From Streptomyces musisoli (GTDB taxonomy: Bacteria; Actinomycetota; Actinomycetes; Streptomycetales; Streptomycetaceae): a DNA stretch of 37,938 bases. A program made the position numbers and the translations under genes. Positions 8,759-16,789 of the stretch are shown here, one piece after another (position 1 is the first letter of the stretch; every line of letters begins with the position of its first letter). The stretch is taken from contig NZ_JAERRH010000035.1 in assembly GCF_016741855.1 (NCBI RefSeq), positions 1-37,938 on the forward strand, written 5' to 3'. The notes beneath the pieces were generated by a model. It was not told the origin of the DNA. It saw nothing but the letters and a program-made list of their open reading frames with translations, and ran no database searches.

Positions 8759-8834
8759 CGGGAGCCTTCGCGATGTCGGGGGTACGAGGGAACGGTGAAC
8801 GCCCGGCGGTGGGCGGTGGCTTCGGTGAACGAAG

Positions 8835-9722
8835 TCACCGCAAGGTCCTGCCGAAGTGAGCGGCCACCGTGTCCAGCGCGAGCGTGACCTGTGGGTCCTG
8901 GTCGTAGAAGTCGAACTGGGTGCCCTCTGTCCACTGGATGTCCTTGGGACCGGCCAGCCCGGCGTGGAAACGTCGGGCGCCGTCAGGGATGGCGGCGTCC
9001 TCGCTGTGGACGAGCTGGGTGGGCTGGGTGATGTGCGGCGCCAAGGCGATGGAGTCGTAGGTGAGCCAGTCCTCCCACGCCATCACGGCGAACCGGTTGG
9101 GCCAGACGGGGATGCCGCCGCGAGCGGGGTTGAGGTAGAAGTCGATGTCGTAAGGCATGGCCGCGCGTTCGTCGGTGGTGCTGACCACCGGGACGTAGTC
9201 GATCTCACCGGTCCGCGCGAACCGGGCACGGGCTTCCCGGGCAACTTTGATCTTCTGGGCGACCGCGTCGGCACCCCCGTAGGCAGCCTCGCAGATCGCG
9301 GCGTCGTGGAGCCAGGGCGCGACCAGGGCCAGGGAGCCGATGCGTGTGTCATGGGCCGTGTTGTCCGCCATGTACATCGCGGCCGCACAGATCCCGAGGG
9401 CGCCCAGCCGGCCGGTGTCGACCGACGGGTGGGCGGCCAGGAACGTCACCGCGTGGTGGATGTCGCGGACCTTGCGTGCTGGGTCCTCCACGTCGCGTGG
9501 TTCGCCGCCGGATTCGCCGAATCCGGCGAAGTCGAACGACAGGGCGGCGTAGCCGCGGTCGGCCAGCCGTTCGGCGTACCGGTCGGCCATCAGCTCCTTG
9601 ACGCTGGTCCAGGTACCGGCCACCACGATGCCCGGAGCCGGGGCGCCGCTGTCGGGCAGGAACAAGTTGCCGGTCAGCGTCGTCCCATCGCTGGGGAAGG
9701 TGACCTTCTGCTCAGTTGTCAC
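8835..9722 (-). CDS. Alpha/beta hydrolase of the dienelactone-hydrolase-like type
   Basis: 295 residues, GTG start at 9722 with AAAGG 8 nt upstream. PGIVVAGTWTSVKE gives the oxyanion loop, ALSFDFAGFGESGG the typical strand 4 turn, and LGICAAAMY (109-117) the nucleophile elbow with Cys112 instead of Ser, as in dienelactone hydrolase. LVHSEDAAIPDGA supplies the acid. The expected His region reads GTQFDFYDQ, with Gln where many relatives have His, so the triad may be non-standard. The substrate is unknown. It sits between the SnoaL-like gene (91 nt upstream) and the lipoprotein MBL gene (76 nt downstream), all on the minus strand. Confidence 0.83.
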   Translation of the reverse strand: MTTEQKVTFPSDGTTLTGNLFLPDSGAPAPGIVVAGTWTSVKELMADRYAERLADRGYAALSFDFAGFGESGGEPRDVEDPARKVRDIHHAVTFLAAHPSVDTGRLGALGICAAAMYMADNTAHDTRIGSLALVAPWLHDAAICEAAYGGADAVAQKIKVAREARARFARTGEIDYVPVVSTTDERAAMPYDIDFYLNPARGGIPVWPNRFAVMAWEDWLTYDSIALAPHITQPTQLVHSEDAAIPDGARRFHAGLAGPKDIQWTEGTQFDFYDQDPQVTLALDTVAAHFGRTLR

Positions 9723-9813
9723 GGACAGACCTTTCTGGCTGCTTGGTTGACGTGGACAGGGCCGGCGCGGGGAGAGAGGCGGCCGGCAGGCAGGACGGTG
9801 CCGGGCCGTCGGC

Positions 9814-10308
9814 TCAACCGGCCGCCTTCGCCGCTGGCGCCATCAGCCCTTTGTTGCCGTCGGCCCAGGCGGCCGTCATCAAGACGCCGCTGATCTTCCA
9901 CTGCCCACCGGTGCGGACCAGGTCGAACCGGTAGGTGCCGCCGAGCGTCCACAGCGGTGCCCCGAACGGTTCGGCCAGCCGATGCGTGGCCTGGAACGAC
10001 GCGGTGCACACTGCCGTGTCGCCCGCCAGTGTCACCAGGTGGTTGGTGATCAGATGCTGGGTCGCGTCGAACCCACCCAGTACCCGTGCCCAGGCGTCGA
10101 CGATCCGCCCCGGCGACAACACGGCCGGTTCACCGCCGTTCAGGCTCGTGTAGTCCAGACGCACGTCGTCGGCGAACACGGTCTTCAGCGCCTCCCACTC
10201 GCGCTGGTCGGCGTGCCACGCCATGCGCGTGCACACCTCGACCACGGCCTGGCGCTCCATGTGGTGAAGCAAGTCCGCCCCGGGGGCGGGATGTTCGGTC
10301 GTGCTCAC
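9814..10308 (-). CDS. SnoaL-like / NTF2-fold protein
   Basis: 164 residues, GTG start at 10308 with AAGGGAG 5 nt upstream. The sequence follows the NTF2-like cone fold: helix EVCTRMAWHADQREWEALKT, then VFADDVRLDYTSLNGG, a helix VDAWARVLGGFDATQHLI, and long strands (TAVCTASFQATH, GTYRFDLVRTGGQWKIS). Members are dehydratases, isomerases or binding proteins; the Asp/His pairs in the cavity (FADDVRLDY, ATQHLITNH) are typical of the SnoaL-like group. First gene of a minus-strand set with the alpha/beta hydrolase and MBL lipoprotein, and divergent from the LysR gene, which is its likely regulator. Confidence 0.8.
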   Translation of the reverse strand: MSTTEHPAPGADLLHHMERQAVVEVCTRMAWHADQREWEALKTVFADDVRLDYTSLNGGEPAVLSPGRIVDAWARVLGGFDATQHLITNHLVTLAGDTAVCTASFQATHRLAEPFGAPLWTLGGTYRFDLVRTGGQWKISGVLMTAAWADGNKGLMAPAAKAAG

Positions 10309-10413
10309 TGAGTCTCCCTTGTCATGACGTCGAGCTTGTCCTCGATGGCTTCCGCCTCAAGCCGCGGCGACCGGCGCACCGCACCGTGCCGGCGCCTGCG
10401 GAACCGCACGGCC

Positions 10414-10481
10414 CGGCACGGCCAACGCCACGGCACGGCCAACGCCACGGCACGGCCAACGCCCTGGCACAGCCAACGCCT
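10414..10481. repeat. Four 17-bp tandem repeats between snoaL-like gene and lysR
   Basis: Four direct copies of CGGCACGGCCAACGCCA begin at 10414, 10431, 10448 and 10465. Copies 1 and 2 are identical; copy 3 differs in its last base and copy 4 at three positions. The 305-bp gap 10309-10613 otherwise contains an AT-richer stretch around 10510-10600 that likely holds promoters. The unit length is not a multiple of three, arguing against coding. A role as a repeated regulator site is possible, but LysR sites normally have a T-N11-A dyad that I do not see in the unit. Confidence 0.75.
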
Positions 10482-10613
10482 CGGCAGCCCGCGGTTCCGG
10501 TAGCGCGCCGTGTTGATCGTCAGGAAGATTCTCAATGCGCCAACGCTCTCGGAGGAAACAGCGAAATCTTGTGCCGGGCACCGCAAATCACTGTGGCCAC
10601 TAAGGTGTTCGAT

Positions 10614-11531
10614 GTGACCGACATCGATCTCCGACACTTACGTTCGTTCCTGGTCGTGGCTCAGAAGCGGTCCATCACCGGCGCCGGGGCGGCGCTCCAT
10701 CTGACACAGCAGGCGGTGTCGACGCATGTGCGCCAGCTGGAACGCTCCCTGGGCGTAGACCTCTTGGTGCGCACCTCACGCGGTGTGCTGCTCACCGCCG
10801 CCGGGGAGGAACTCGCCGCCGGCGGCGCGACCGTCATCGACGACGTCGCCCGCTTGGCAGCACGGGTCCGCGCCGTGGCCAACGCCGAGACCGGCGCCCT
10901 TCGTCTGGCCTGCTGTCCCGCCGCCACCACCTTGTTCGCCGTCGATGCCGCCGATGCTCTCGAGGCGGCGGTCCCCGGGGTGCAGGTGACATTGCACGGG
11001 GTGCGCAGCCCCCGACAGGAACTGGAACTCCTCGTCAACGGGAGTGCGGACGCGGCCTTCATGTGGCTGCCGGTAGGTGACTTCGGGCTGCACACCGCGG
11101 TCGTCCGCACTGACCCCCGAGCCGTGGTGCTGTCCACCCGCCATCCGCTGGCCGACCGTCCCACGCTGACGCTCGCCGACCTTGCTGGCGACCCGGTCGT
11201 ACGTCCCGACGTCCTCGCGTCGCCGGAAGCCGAGCGGTACTGGCTCGTGGACCCCCGACCCGACGGCCGCCCCGCACCAGACGGCCCGGTCGTGCCCCAT
11301 GTGGAGGACTGCCTGCTGGAAGTCGGCCGCGGCCGCGGCGTCTGGTTCGCCCCGCAACCGCTGCACGCGCTGATGCCCGCCGGCAACGTGCGCTGGATCC
11401 CGGTCACGGACGCGAAGCCCTTCGACCTCGCAGTGGTGTGGAACGACGGCGCCCCGCAGCCTCTGGTCACCCGTCTGATCGCCGAAGTCCGCGCCGTCAT
11501 CGGACGCGCTGGGCGACCACAGTCCGCCTGA
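10614..11531 (+). CDS. LysR-family transcriptional regulator
   Basis: 305 residues from the GTG at 10614 (TDIDLRHLRSF is the canonical LysR beginning); the open frame extends far upstream but reads as Arg/Pro-rich non-coding. The winged helix-turn-helix covers about residues 1-60: ITGAGAALHLTQQAVSTHVRQLERSLG, then LLVRTSRGVLLTAAGEELAAGG. The effector-binding domain follows (GALRLACCPAATT, DAAFMWLPVGD, AVVLSTRHPLADRPTLTLADLAGDPVV). Other possible starts are GTG at 10593 or 10605. It is divergent from the SnoaL/hydrolase/MBL set and probably controls it and itself. Effector unknown. Confidence 0.88.
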   Translation: MTDIDLRHLRSFLVVAQKRSITGAGAALHLTQQAVSTHVRQLERSLGVDLLVRTSRGVLLTAAGEELAAGGATVIDDVARLAARVRAVANAETGALRLACCPAATTLFAVDAADALEAAVPGVQVTLHGVRSPRQELELLVNGSADAAFMWLPVGDFGLHTAVVRTDPRAVVLSTRHPLADRPTLTLADLAGDPVVRPDVLASPEAERYWLVDPRPDGRPAPDGPVVPHVEDCLLEVGRGRGVWFAPQPLHALMPAGNVRWIPVTDAKPFDLAVVWNDGAPQPLVTRLIAEVRAVIGRAGRPQSA

Positions 11532-11567
11532 GACCGCCGATCACCCGGCCGGGGGGTGCAGCCATGG

Positions 11568-11612
11568 CCCCCTGCCGCTCGTGCCGGCTCGACCGGCACG
11601 AGCGGCAGGGGG
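11568..11612. terminator. Strong bidirectional hairpin terminator
   Basis: A perfect 20-bp stem (11568-11587 pairing with 11593-11612) closes a 5-nt loop, CTCGA. It lies 36 nt after the LysR stop and 12 nt after the RidA stop, so it serves both convergent genes. There is no U-tract, as is common in Streptomyces. Confidence 0.88.
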
Positions 11613-11624
11613 AGCGAGGTCGCG

Positions 11625-12026
11625 TCAGTCGACGGCGGTCCCCTCGAGTTCGACCAACTGGCCGGGGATCGCCAGCCGTGTCACCCCGAGCATCGTGGTG
11701 GCCGGTGCCACCCCGGCGGCGCCCAACCGCGACGTCAGCACGCCGTAGTGCGGGAACAGCAGATCGACGTCGGTGGTGTAGACGTTGAGCCGGACGAGGT
11801 TCGCGAGGGACATGCCGGCCTTGCCGAGGACGGCCTCCAGGTTGTCGAGGCTGAGCGCCAGCTGTGCGGCCATGTCACCCTCATGCTGCGGCTTGCCTTC
11901 GCCGCTCATCGAGGTCTGCCCGGAGCAGTACAGGGTCCGGGTGTGCCCGGAGACGATCTCACCCTGGTTGAACCCCATCTCCACGGACCAGGTCACCGGG
12001 TTGACTGCCGTTCGTTCCACTGCCAC
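11625..12026 (-). CDS. RidA/YjgF-family protein
   Basis: 133 residues, GTG start at 12026 with GGAG just upstream. The RidA fold signatures are visible: TLYCSGQTSMSGEGKPQHEGDMAAQ, LDNLEAVLGKAGMSLANLVRLNVYTTDVD, and the C-terminal PATTMLGVTRLAIPGQLVELEGTAV, where Arg and Glu line the trimer-interface pocket. RidA enzymes hydrolyse reactive enamine/imine intermediates; related subfamilies have other uses. It is divergent from a WYL-domain regulator, a recurrent pairing, and would be controlled from the inverted repeat at 12118-12138. Confidence 0.88.
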   Translation of the reverse strand: MAVERTAVNPVTWSVEMGFNQGEIVSGHTRTLYCSGQTSMSGEGKPQHEGDMAAQLALSLDNLEAVLGKAGMSLANLVRLNVYTTDVDLLFPHYGVLTSRLGAAGVAPATTMLGVTRLAIPGQLVELEGTAVD

Positions 12027-12117
12027 ATCAGCTCCATGTCATTCGTCGGGAGTACGGACGTCCATCGGCGCGTCAGCCGCCGTCGACGACGTCGCTGCTC
12101 ACGAGCCTCCCAACAAG

Positions 12118-12138
12118 ACATGACACCTTTGGTCATGT
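12118..12138. promoter_or_regulatory. Inverted-repeat operator between ridA-like and WYL regulator genes
   Basis: ACATGAC (12118-12124) and GTCATGT (12132-12138) form a perfect 7-bp inverted repeat with a 7-bp spacer. The repeat overlaps a possible -35 (TGACAC, 12121-12126), and GATAAG at 12143-12148 is a fair -10. Transcription would then begin at or within a few bases of the ATG at 12157, so the regulator mRNA may be leaderless. The position between divergent genes suits autoregulation by the WYL protein. Confidence 0.65.
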
Positions 12139-12156
12139 ATTCGATAAGGTCCTCGT

Positions 12157-13155
12157 ATGCGCGCCGATCGCATGGTCTCGCTGGTGCTGCTGCTGCGTCA
12201 GCGCGGTCGGCTCACCGCGGGCACACTGGCCCGCGAGCTCGAGGTGTCCACCCGTACCGTGCTGCGTGACATCGAAGCGCTGTCCACAGCCGGCGTCCCG
12301 GTCTACGCCGAACGCGGCCGGCACGGCGGGTTCGAGTTGTTGCCCGGTTTCCGGACCGAACTCACCGGACTGAACCAGGACGAGGCCCTTGCCCTGCTGA
12401 CCGCCGGATCGGGACGCGGCGAGCAGGCGTTCGGCCTCGGATCGGCGCTCGCTTCGGCCATGCGCAAGGTGGTCGACGCGCTGCCCGAGAGTCATCAGGC
12501 CACCGCGAGCGACGCGGCCCAGCGATTTCTCGTCGAGCCGGAGACCGACCTGCTCTCACGCCGGCCGGTCACCGAGGAGGTGCCCGGCACGACAATGATC
12601 GAGATCCGGCGGTCGGTGCTGGCCGGACACAAACTGCGCATCCACTACGCGGCCACGGACCAGGCACCGCGGTGGCGGACGGTGGACCCGATCGGCCTCG
12701 TAACGGTGCGCGACCGGGGCTACTTGCTGGCCAGGAGAGCCGGCGCGGACCGCACGTACCGGCTGTCGCGGGTGCTGGCCGCCGAGGAACTCCCCGAACC
12801 GGCACAGCGGCCGAACGCGGTTGATCTGGACCGAGTCTGGCGGGAACGCTGCGCGCAGTTTCTGTCCAGCGACCATATCGCCGTGCTGGTACGGGTGAAA
12901 CCCGAGCGGCGGGAGGACCTGTTGAGCACCGTGGTGGCCGTCCGCGCGGCAGAACCCGACGCAGACGGCTGGCTGCGGCTGGAGGTGACGTTCCAGGACC
13001 TGCGGCATGCCGAGTGGGCGCTGTGGCAGCTCAGCACGGACGCGGAAGCCCTGGCCCCGGCGTCACTGCGCACCGCCCTTCGCGACCGGGCCACCGCGAT
13101 GGCCACCCGCTACGAGCTAACGGCCCCCGACGCACCCACCAACGAGTTGCCGTGA
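12157..13155 (+). CDS. YafY-type HTH/WYL-domain transcriptional regulator
   Basis: 332 residues. The N-terminal HTH (about 1-60) reads MVSLVLLLRQRGRLTAGTLA, ELEVSTRTVLRDIEALSTAG and YAERGRHGGFELLPGF. A linker helix region is followed by the WYL domain (about 150-230): MIEIRRSVLAGHKLRIHYAA, WRTVDPIGLVTVRDRGYLLARRAG, YRLSRVLAAEELPEP. A WCX-like C-terminal domain (about 240-325) ends the chain. WYL domains bind ligands or nucleic acids and tune DNA binding. The gene is divergent from RidA and likely controls it. Only a weak AAGG precedes the ATG, in keeping with a leaderless transcript. Confidence 0.9.
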   Translation: MRADRMVSLVLLLRQRGRLTAGTLARELEVSTRTVLRDIEALSTAGVPVYAERGRHGGFELLPGFRTELTGLNQDEALALLTAGSGRGEQAFGLGSALASAMRKVVDALPESHQATASDAAQRFLVEPETDLLSRRPVTEEVPGTTMIEIRRSVLAGHKLRIHYAATDQAPRWRTVDPIGLVTVRDRGYLLARRAGADRTYRLSRVLAAEELPEPAQRPNAVDLDRVWRERCAQFLSSDHIAVLVRVKPERREDLLSTVVAVRAAEPDADGWLRLEVTFQDLRHAEWALWQLSTDAEALAPASLRTALRDRATAMATRYELTAPDAPTNELP

Positions 13156-13325
13156 CCGGCACCAGGACGACGCGGTGCCCGAGCTGCCGCGGGATCCAAC
13201 AAGGACCGGCGGGCTTGAACGGCTCACCGCGACGCGCAGTCACGGGGCATCGCTCAGGCGGACTCAGCGGCCCCGCCGCCGTAATTCGATGGCGCGTATG
13301 AAGCGATGAGCCCACCCTGTTCCCC

Positions 13326-13919
13326 GTGACAGAACGCAAATACCAAATTCGAGCCCGGCACACGGACTCGACGATCACCGTCTACCAGGCGTACGCGCCG
13401 GAGATCGGCCTGCCGGCCGCGAGCGAGGGCCGTTTCCCGCAGGCGTGGAAGCGGGACAGGATGACCTGGATCAAGCCGTCGTTCCTGTGGATGATGTACC
13501 GCTGCGGGTGGGGCACCAAGGAAGGGCAGGAGACCGTCCTCGCCGTCGAGATCTCCCGCGAAGGCTTCGAGTGGGCACTGGAGCACGCCTGCCTGTCGCA
13601 CTACGAGCACGGCCTGCACGCCGACCGCGGCGCATGGAAGCGGCAATTGACGCAGTCTCCCGCCCGAGTGCAATGGGACCCCGAACGCGACCTGCACCTT
13701 CAGCCGCTTGCCCACCGGTCGCTCCAGCTCGGCCTCGCCGGCGAGGCAGCGCGTCGCTACGCCGATGAGTGGACCGTCTCCATCACCGACGTCACATCGC
13801 TCGCCCGCACCATCCACGCGCATGTACGGGACGGTGACCTGGACGCCGCACGGCAACTGCTGCCCTCAGAGCGTCCCTACCCCATGAACGAAGGGGCCCT
13901 GGCTCACCTGCACCAGTGA
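13326..13919 (+). CDS. DUF4291 family protein
   Basis: 197 residues, GTG start. The DUF4291 pattern is strong: RQ/KYQIRARHTDSTITVYQAY, PQAWKRDRMTWIKPSFLWMM, YRCGWGTKEGQETVLAVEIS, and near the C-terminus RSLQLGLAGEAARRY followed by WTVSITDVTSLARTIHAHV. Conserved Arg, Tyr, Trp and Lys residues in the first two blocks suggest an enzyme, but the function is not established to my knowledge. No signal peptide or membrane segment. No clear Shine-Dalgarno is seen before the GTG. It appears monocistronic: 170 nt without a feature separate it from the WYL gene, and hairpins follow it. Confidence 0.85.
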   Translation: MTERKYQIRARHTDSTITVYQAYAPEIGLPAASEGRFPQAWKRDRMTWIKPSFLWMMYRCGWGTKEGQETVLAVEISREGFEWALEHACLSHYEHGLHADRGAWKRQLTQSPARVQWDPERDLHLQPLAHRSLQLGLAGEAARRYADEWTVSITDVTSLARTIHAHVRDGDLDAARQLLPSERPYPMNEGALAHLHQ

Positions 13920-13950
13920 GCCAAGCCCGCCTCAGCGGATTGCAGGAAGT

Positions 13951-13971
13951 CGGAGTCCGGTAGCGACTCCG
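13951..13971 (+). terminator. Hairpin downstream of DUF4291 gene
   Basis: CGGAGTC (13951-13957) and GACTCCG (13965-13971) form a 7-bp stem with a 7-nt loop, 32 nt after the stop codon. Confidence 0.55.
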
Positions 13972-14022
13972 GCCCGGGCGGCCGGATATTACGCCCGCAC
14001 TCGCGAAGAGGCACCCCCACCG

Positions 14023-14059
14023 CCACCATCCGGAGGAAAAGGACGATCCGGGATGGTGG
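14023..14059. terminator. Second hairpin before the beta-trefoil gene
   Basis: CCACCATCC (14023-14031) pairs perfectly with GGATGGTGG (14051-14059) around a 19-nt loop that contains GGAGGAAAAGGA. It lies between the DUF4291 stop and the next gene start at 14143. It could be a second terminator or a structured leader; the purine-rich loop is notable. Confidence 0.4.
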
Positions 14060-14142
14060 GGCCCATCGGACGGAGAGACGCTTACCTCAGGGCATGTCCC
14101 TGACGGGCGATGCCCTCCGACGGCCGCAAGGGAGTACACATC

Positions 14143-14634
14143 GTGGGTTCCTCGCTCAAGTCCTTCAACATCGACGATCACTTCGTCCGGCACGCGAACT
14201 TCCTGGGCGAGCTGTCGTCCGTCGCAAGTGACCTGGACCGCGCCGACGCCACCTTCGACATGGTCAACGGCCTGGCGGACCGCAACCTGGTGTCCTTCCG
14301 GTCCGTCAACTTCCCCCTGCACTTCCTGCGGCACCAGGACTTCCGCGTCAAACTCCACGAAGGCCCGAACCCCCCGCTCGTTCCACCCGGGTCGGCACCC
14401 CCGCCCGAGTCCCCGGACATGCAGTTGATGCGGAAAGACGCCACGTTCGTCATGGTCCCGGGTCTCGCGAACCCGAACGCGGTGTCGTTCCGGTCCTTCA
14501 ACTTCCCCAACCGGTTCCTGCGGCACAGGGATTTCCACCTCTTCGTCGAAGAGGTCGACAGCGACCTCGGCCGCAAGGACGCGACGTTCACGGTGGTCCC
14601 CGGCCTGTCCCCGGAACCGCCCGGACCCCACTAG
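14143..14634 (+). CDS. Stand-alone AbfB/CBM42-like beta-trefoil protein
   Basis: 163 residues from the GTG at 14143, which has AAGGGAG 8 nt upstream; an ATG at 14110 in the same frame lacks one. The chain holds three related segments: FNIDDHFVRHANF..., then DATFDMVNGLADRNLVSFRS with NFPLHFLRHQDF, then DATFVMVPGLANPNAVSFRS with NFPNRFLRHRDF, and a final DATFTVVPGL. The DATFxxVPGL, VSFRSxNFP and xFLRHxDF elements are those of the arabinose-binding AbfB domain (CBM42) of alpha-L-arabinofuranosidases. Here there is no glycosidase and no signal peptide, so it is a free cytoplasmic sugar-binding-like trefoil of unknown job. Confidence 0.8.
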   Translation: MGSSLKSFNIDDHFVRHANFLGELSSVASDLDRADATFDMVNGLADRNLVSFRSVNFPLHFLRHQDFRVKLHEGPNPPLVPPGSAPPPESPDMQLMRKDATFVMVPGLANPNAVSFRSFNFPNRFLRHRDFHLFVEEVDSDLGRKDATFTVVPGLSPEPPGPH

Positions 14635-14689
14635 TGACCTGAGTCACAGCGGGCCCGGGGTGAGAGGCAGCGCAACGCCGTTGTTCGGC

Positions 14690-16789
14690 TCAGTCGAGGA
14701 AGCCGGCGACGAGGGCGGCGAACTCCTCCGGGGTGGCGAGGCGGATGCCGAGCTGTTCGGCCTTGGCCCTCTTGGAACCGGCGCCCTCGCCGGCGACGAC
14801 AAGGGTGGTCTTCTTGGAGACGCTGGAGGAGGATCGTCCTCCGGCCCGTTCGACGAGTTCGTTCATCTCGTTACGGGTGAGTCGTTCCAGGACCCCTGTC
14901 ATGGCGCCGGTGACGACCACTGCCATGCCGGCCAGCGGGCCGGAGCCGGCCGGCGCGCCCGCCGTGCCGTCGCCTCCGGGCCCGGCCTCGGCCGCTGCGG
15001 GCGGGGTCGCGCCGGGCTCGGTCATGCTGATGCCGGCAGCGGTGAGTCTGTCGATGAGCGGGGCGAGTTCTGCGAGTTCCGCGACGATCGAGGGGGCCTT
15101 CTCCGCACCGATGCCCTCGACCTGCTGCATCGCCCCGGCGTCGGCGGCGCGCACATGATCCATGGTGGCGAAGTGCCGGGCGATGCGCCGGGACATGGAG
15201 CGGCCGGTGCCGCGGATGCCGAGCGCGCACAGCACGCGCGACAGCGGCTGTGTCTTGGCCTTGGCGATCGCGGCGAGGAGGTTGTCGGTGCTGGTCTCGC
15301 CCATCCGGTCCAGGCCGAGCAGCTGGTCGCGTCGCAGGGTGAACAGGTCCGCGAGGTCGTTGACGAGGCCCGCGTCGACGAGCTGGACGACACGGGTCTG
15401 GCCCAGGCCCTCGATGTCGAGCTGGTCCCGGCCGGCGGCATAGGCGAGGGACGCGACCAGGTGGCAGTTGCGGCCCTGGGCGCACCGCCAGCGTTCCTCG
15501 CGCGTGTCGATGCCGGACCCGCAGCGGGGACAGTGCTCGGGAAAGGCGATGGGTCGTTCGTCGCCCGTGCGCAGGTGGGCGACGGGGGCCTCGATGCGGG
15601 GGATGACGTCGCCGGCGCGGTGGACCATGACGTGGTCGCCCAGGAGCAGACCGCGGCGGGTGATGTCGGCCGGGTTGTGCAGGGTGGCGTAGGTGACGGT
15701 GGAGCCGTCGATCACGACCGGTTCGAGGACGGCGCGCGGGGCGATGATCCCTGTGCGGCCGACGTTCCACTCCACCTCCAGCAGCCGGGTGATCTTCTCC
15801 ACGGCCGGCAGCTTGTAGGCGATCGCCCACCGCGGCGCGCGGGAGCCGGATCCGGCTGCCTGCCGGTCGGCGGCGAGGTCGGCCTTGATGACGATGCCGT
15901 CGATACCGAAGGGCAGGTCCGCGCGCGCGGCGGCGATCTCCTTCACACGGGCCAGGACCTGTTCGGGATCCTGGGCGACCGTGTCCGGGACCGCGGTCCG
16001 TGCGCTGGTGTGTATTCCGAGGCCGGCGGCCAGCTCCATCAGATCGCTGTGTGCAGAGGTGTCCAGCCGTTCGGTGAGGGCCGGGGTGGTGTCGGGCACG
16101 GGGAGCAGGCCGTAGCCGAAGAAGGTCATCGGGACGGTGTAGGCGCGCTCCTTGGCTCGCAGTGTGCCGGCGGCCGCGTTGCGGGGATTGGCGAACGGCT
16201 GGCCGCCGTGAGCCGTGCGCACCTCGTTGGCGTGCTCGAACTGGGCGGTGGTCATGAGGACTTCGCCGCGCACCTCCACGGTGACCGGCTCGGCCAGGGC
16301 CGCGGGCAGCCCCTCTATGGTGCCTATCGCGTGCGAGACGTCCTCCCCGGCCGTCCCGTCCCCACGAGTGATCAGTCGGGTGAGGCGGCCGTTGCTGTAG
16401 CGGGCGGCGACCGCCAGCCCGTCCAGCTTCGGCCCCACATGGAACCGCGTGACCTCACGGCCGATCCGCCTGCCCAGGGATACCGTCCAGGCGGTGAATT
16501 CCTCCGCGGAGAACACGTTGTCCAGGCTGAGCATCGGCACGATGTGCGGCACATCGCCCTCGGCCGCGCCGCCGGCGACCTTGCCCGTGGGGGAGTCGGG
16601 CAGCACTTGGCCGGGGTGTTCCGCCTCCCAAGCGGCGATCCCGCGCACCAAGCGGTCGTAGGCGTCATCGTCCAGCGTCGACGTGCCACCCGCGTAGTAG
16701 GCGGCAGCCGCACGCCCGGCGTCCTGGACCGCTCGTGCGTAGGCGGCGGCATCATCGATCACTGCTGCAGAAGTCGTCATGCCCGGCAT
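14690..16789 (-). CDS. ligA: NAD-dependent DNA ligase (LigA type, probable paralogue)
   Basis: 699 residues from the ATG at 16789 (GGTGGA 7 nt upstream); ATGs at 16780 and 16810 are alternatives. Parts in order: N-terminal NMN-binding helices (YYAGGTSTLDDDAYDRLVR), adenylation domain with active-site Lys121 in VGPKLDGLAV, NPRNAAAGTLRAKE, OB fold (VGRTGIIAPRAVLEPV, HRAGDVIPRIEAP), Zn finger (CPRCGSG...CAQGRNC), helix-hairpin-helix repeats, and a C-terminal BRCT domain (LAGMAVVVTGAM...). It seals nicks using NAD+. PKLDG in place of the usual KIDG context and a Zn-finger end NCHLV instead of NCPAQ suggest a second copy beside the housekeeping ligase. It is monocistronic, divergent from the aldo/keto reductase. 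Confidence 0.9.
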   Translation of the reverse strand: MPGMTTSAAVIDDAAAYARAVQDAGRAAAAYYAGGTSTLDDDAYDRLVRGIAAWEAEHPGQVLPDSPTGKVAGGAAEGDVPHIVPMLSLDNVFSAEEFTAWTVSLGRRIGREVTRFHVGPKLDGLAVAARYSNGRLTRLITRGDGTAGEDVSHAIGTIEGLPAALAEPVTVEVRGEVLMTTAQFEHANEVRTAHGGQPFANPRNAAAGTLRAKERAYTVPMTFFGYGLLPVPDTTPALTERLDTSAHSDLMELAAGLGIHTSARTAVPDTVAQDPEQVLARVKEIAAARADLPFGIDGIVIKADLAADRQAAGSGSRAPRWAIAYKLPAVEKITRLLEVEWNVGRTGIIAPRAVLEPVVIDGSTVTYATLHNPADITRRGLLLGDHVMVHRAGDVIPRIEAPVAHLRTGDERPIAFPEHCPRCGSGIDTREERWRCAQGRNCHLVASLAYAAGRDQLDIEGLGQTRVVQLVDAGLVNDLADLFTLRRDQLLGLDRMGETSTDNLLAAIAKAKTQPLSRVLCALGIRGTGRSMSRRIARHFATMDHVRAADAGAMQQVEGIGAEKAPSIVAELAELAPLIDRLTAAGISMTEPGATPPAAAEAGPGGDGTAGAPAGSGPLAGMAVVVTGAMTGVLERLTRNEMNELVERAGGRSSSSVSKKTTLVVAGEGAGSKRAKAEQLGIRLATPEEFAALVAGFLD

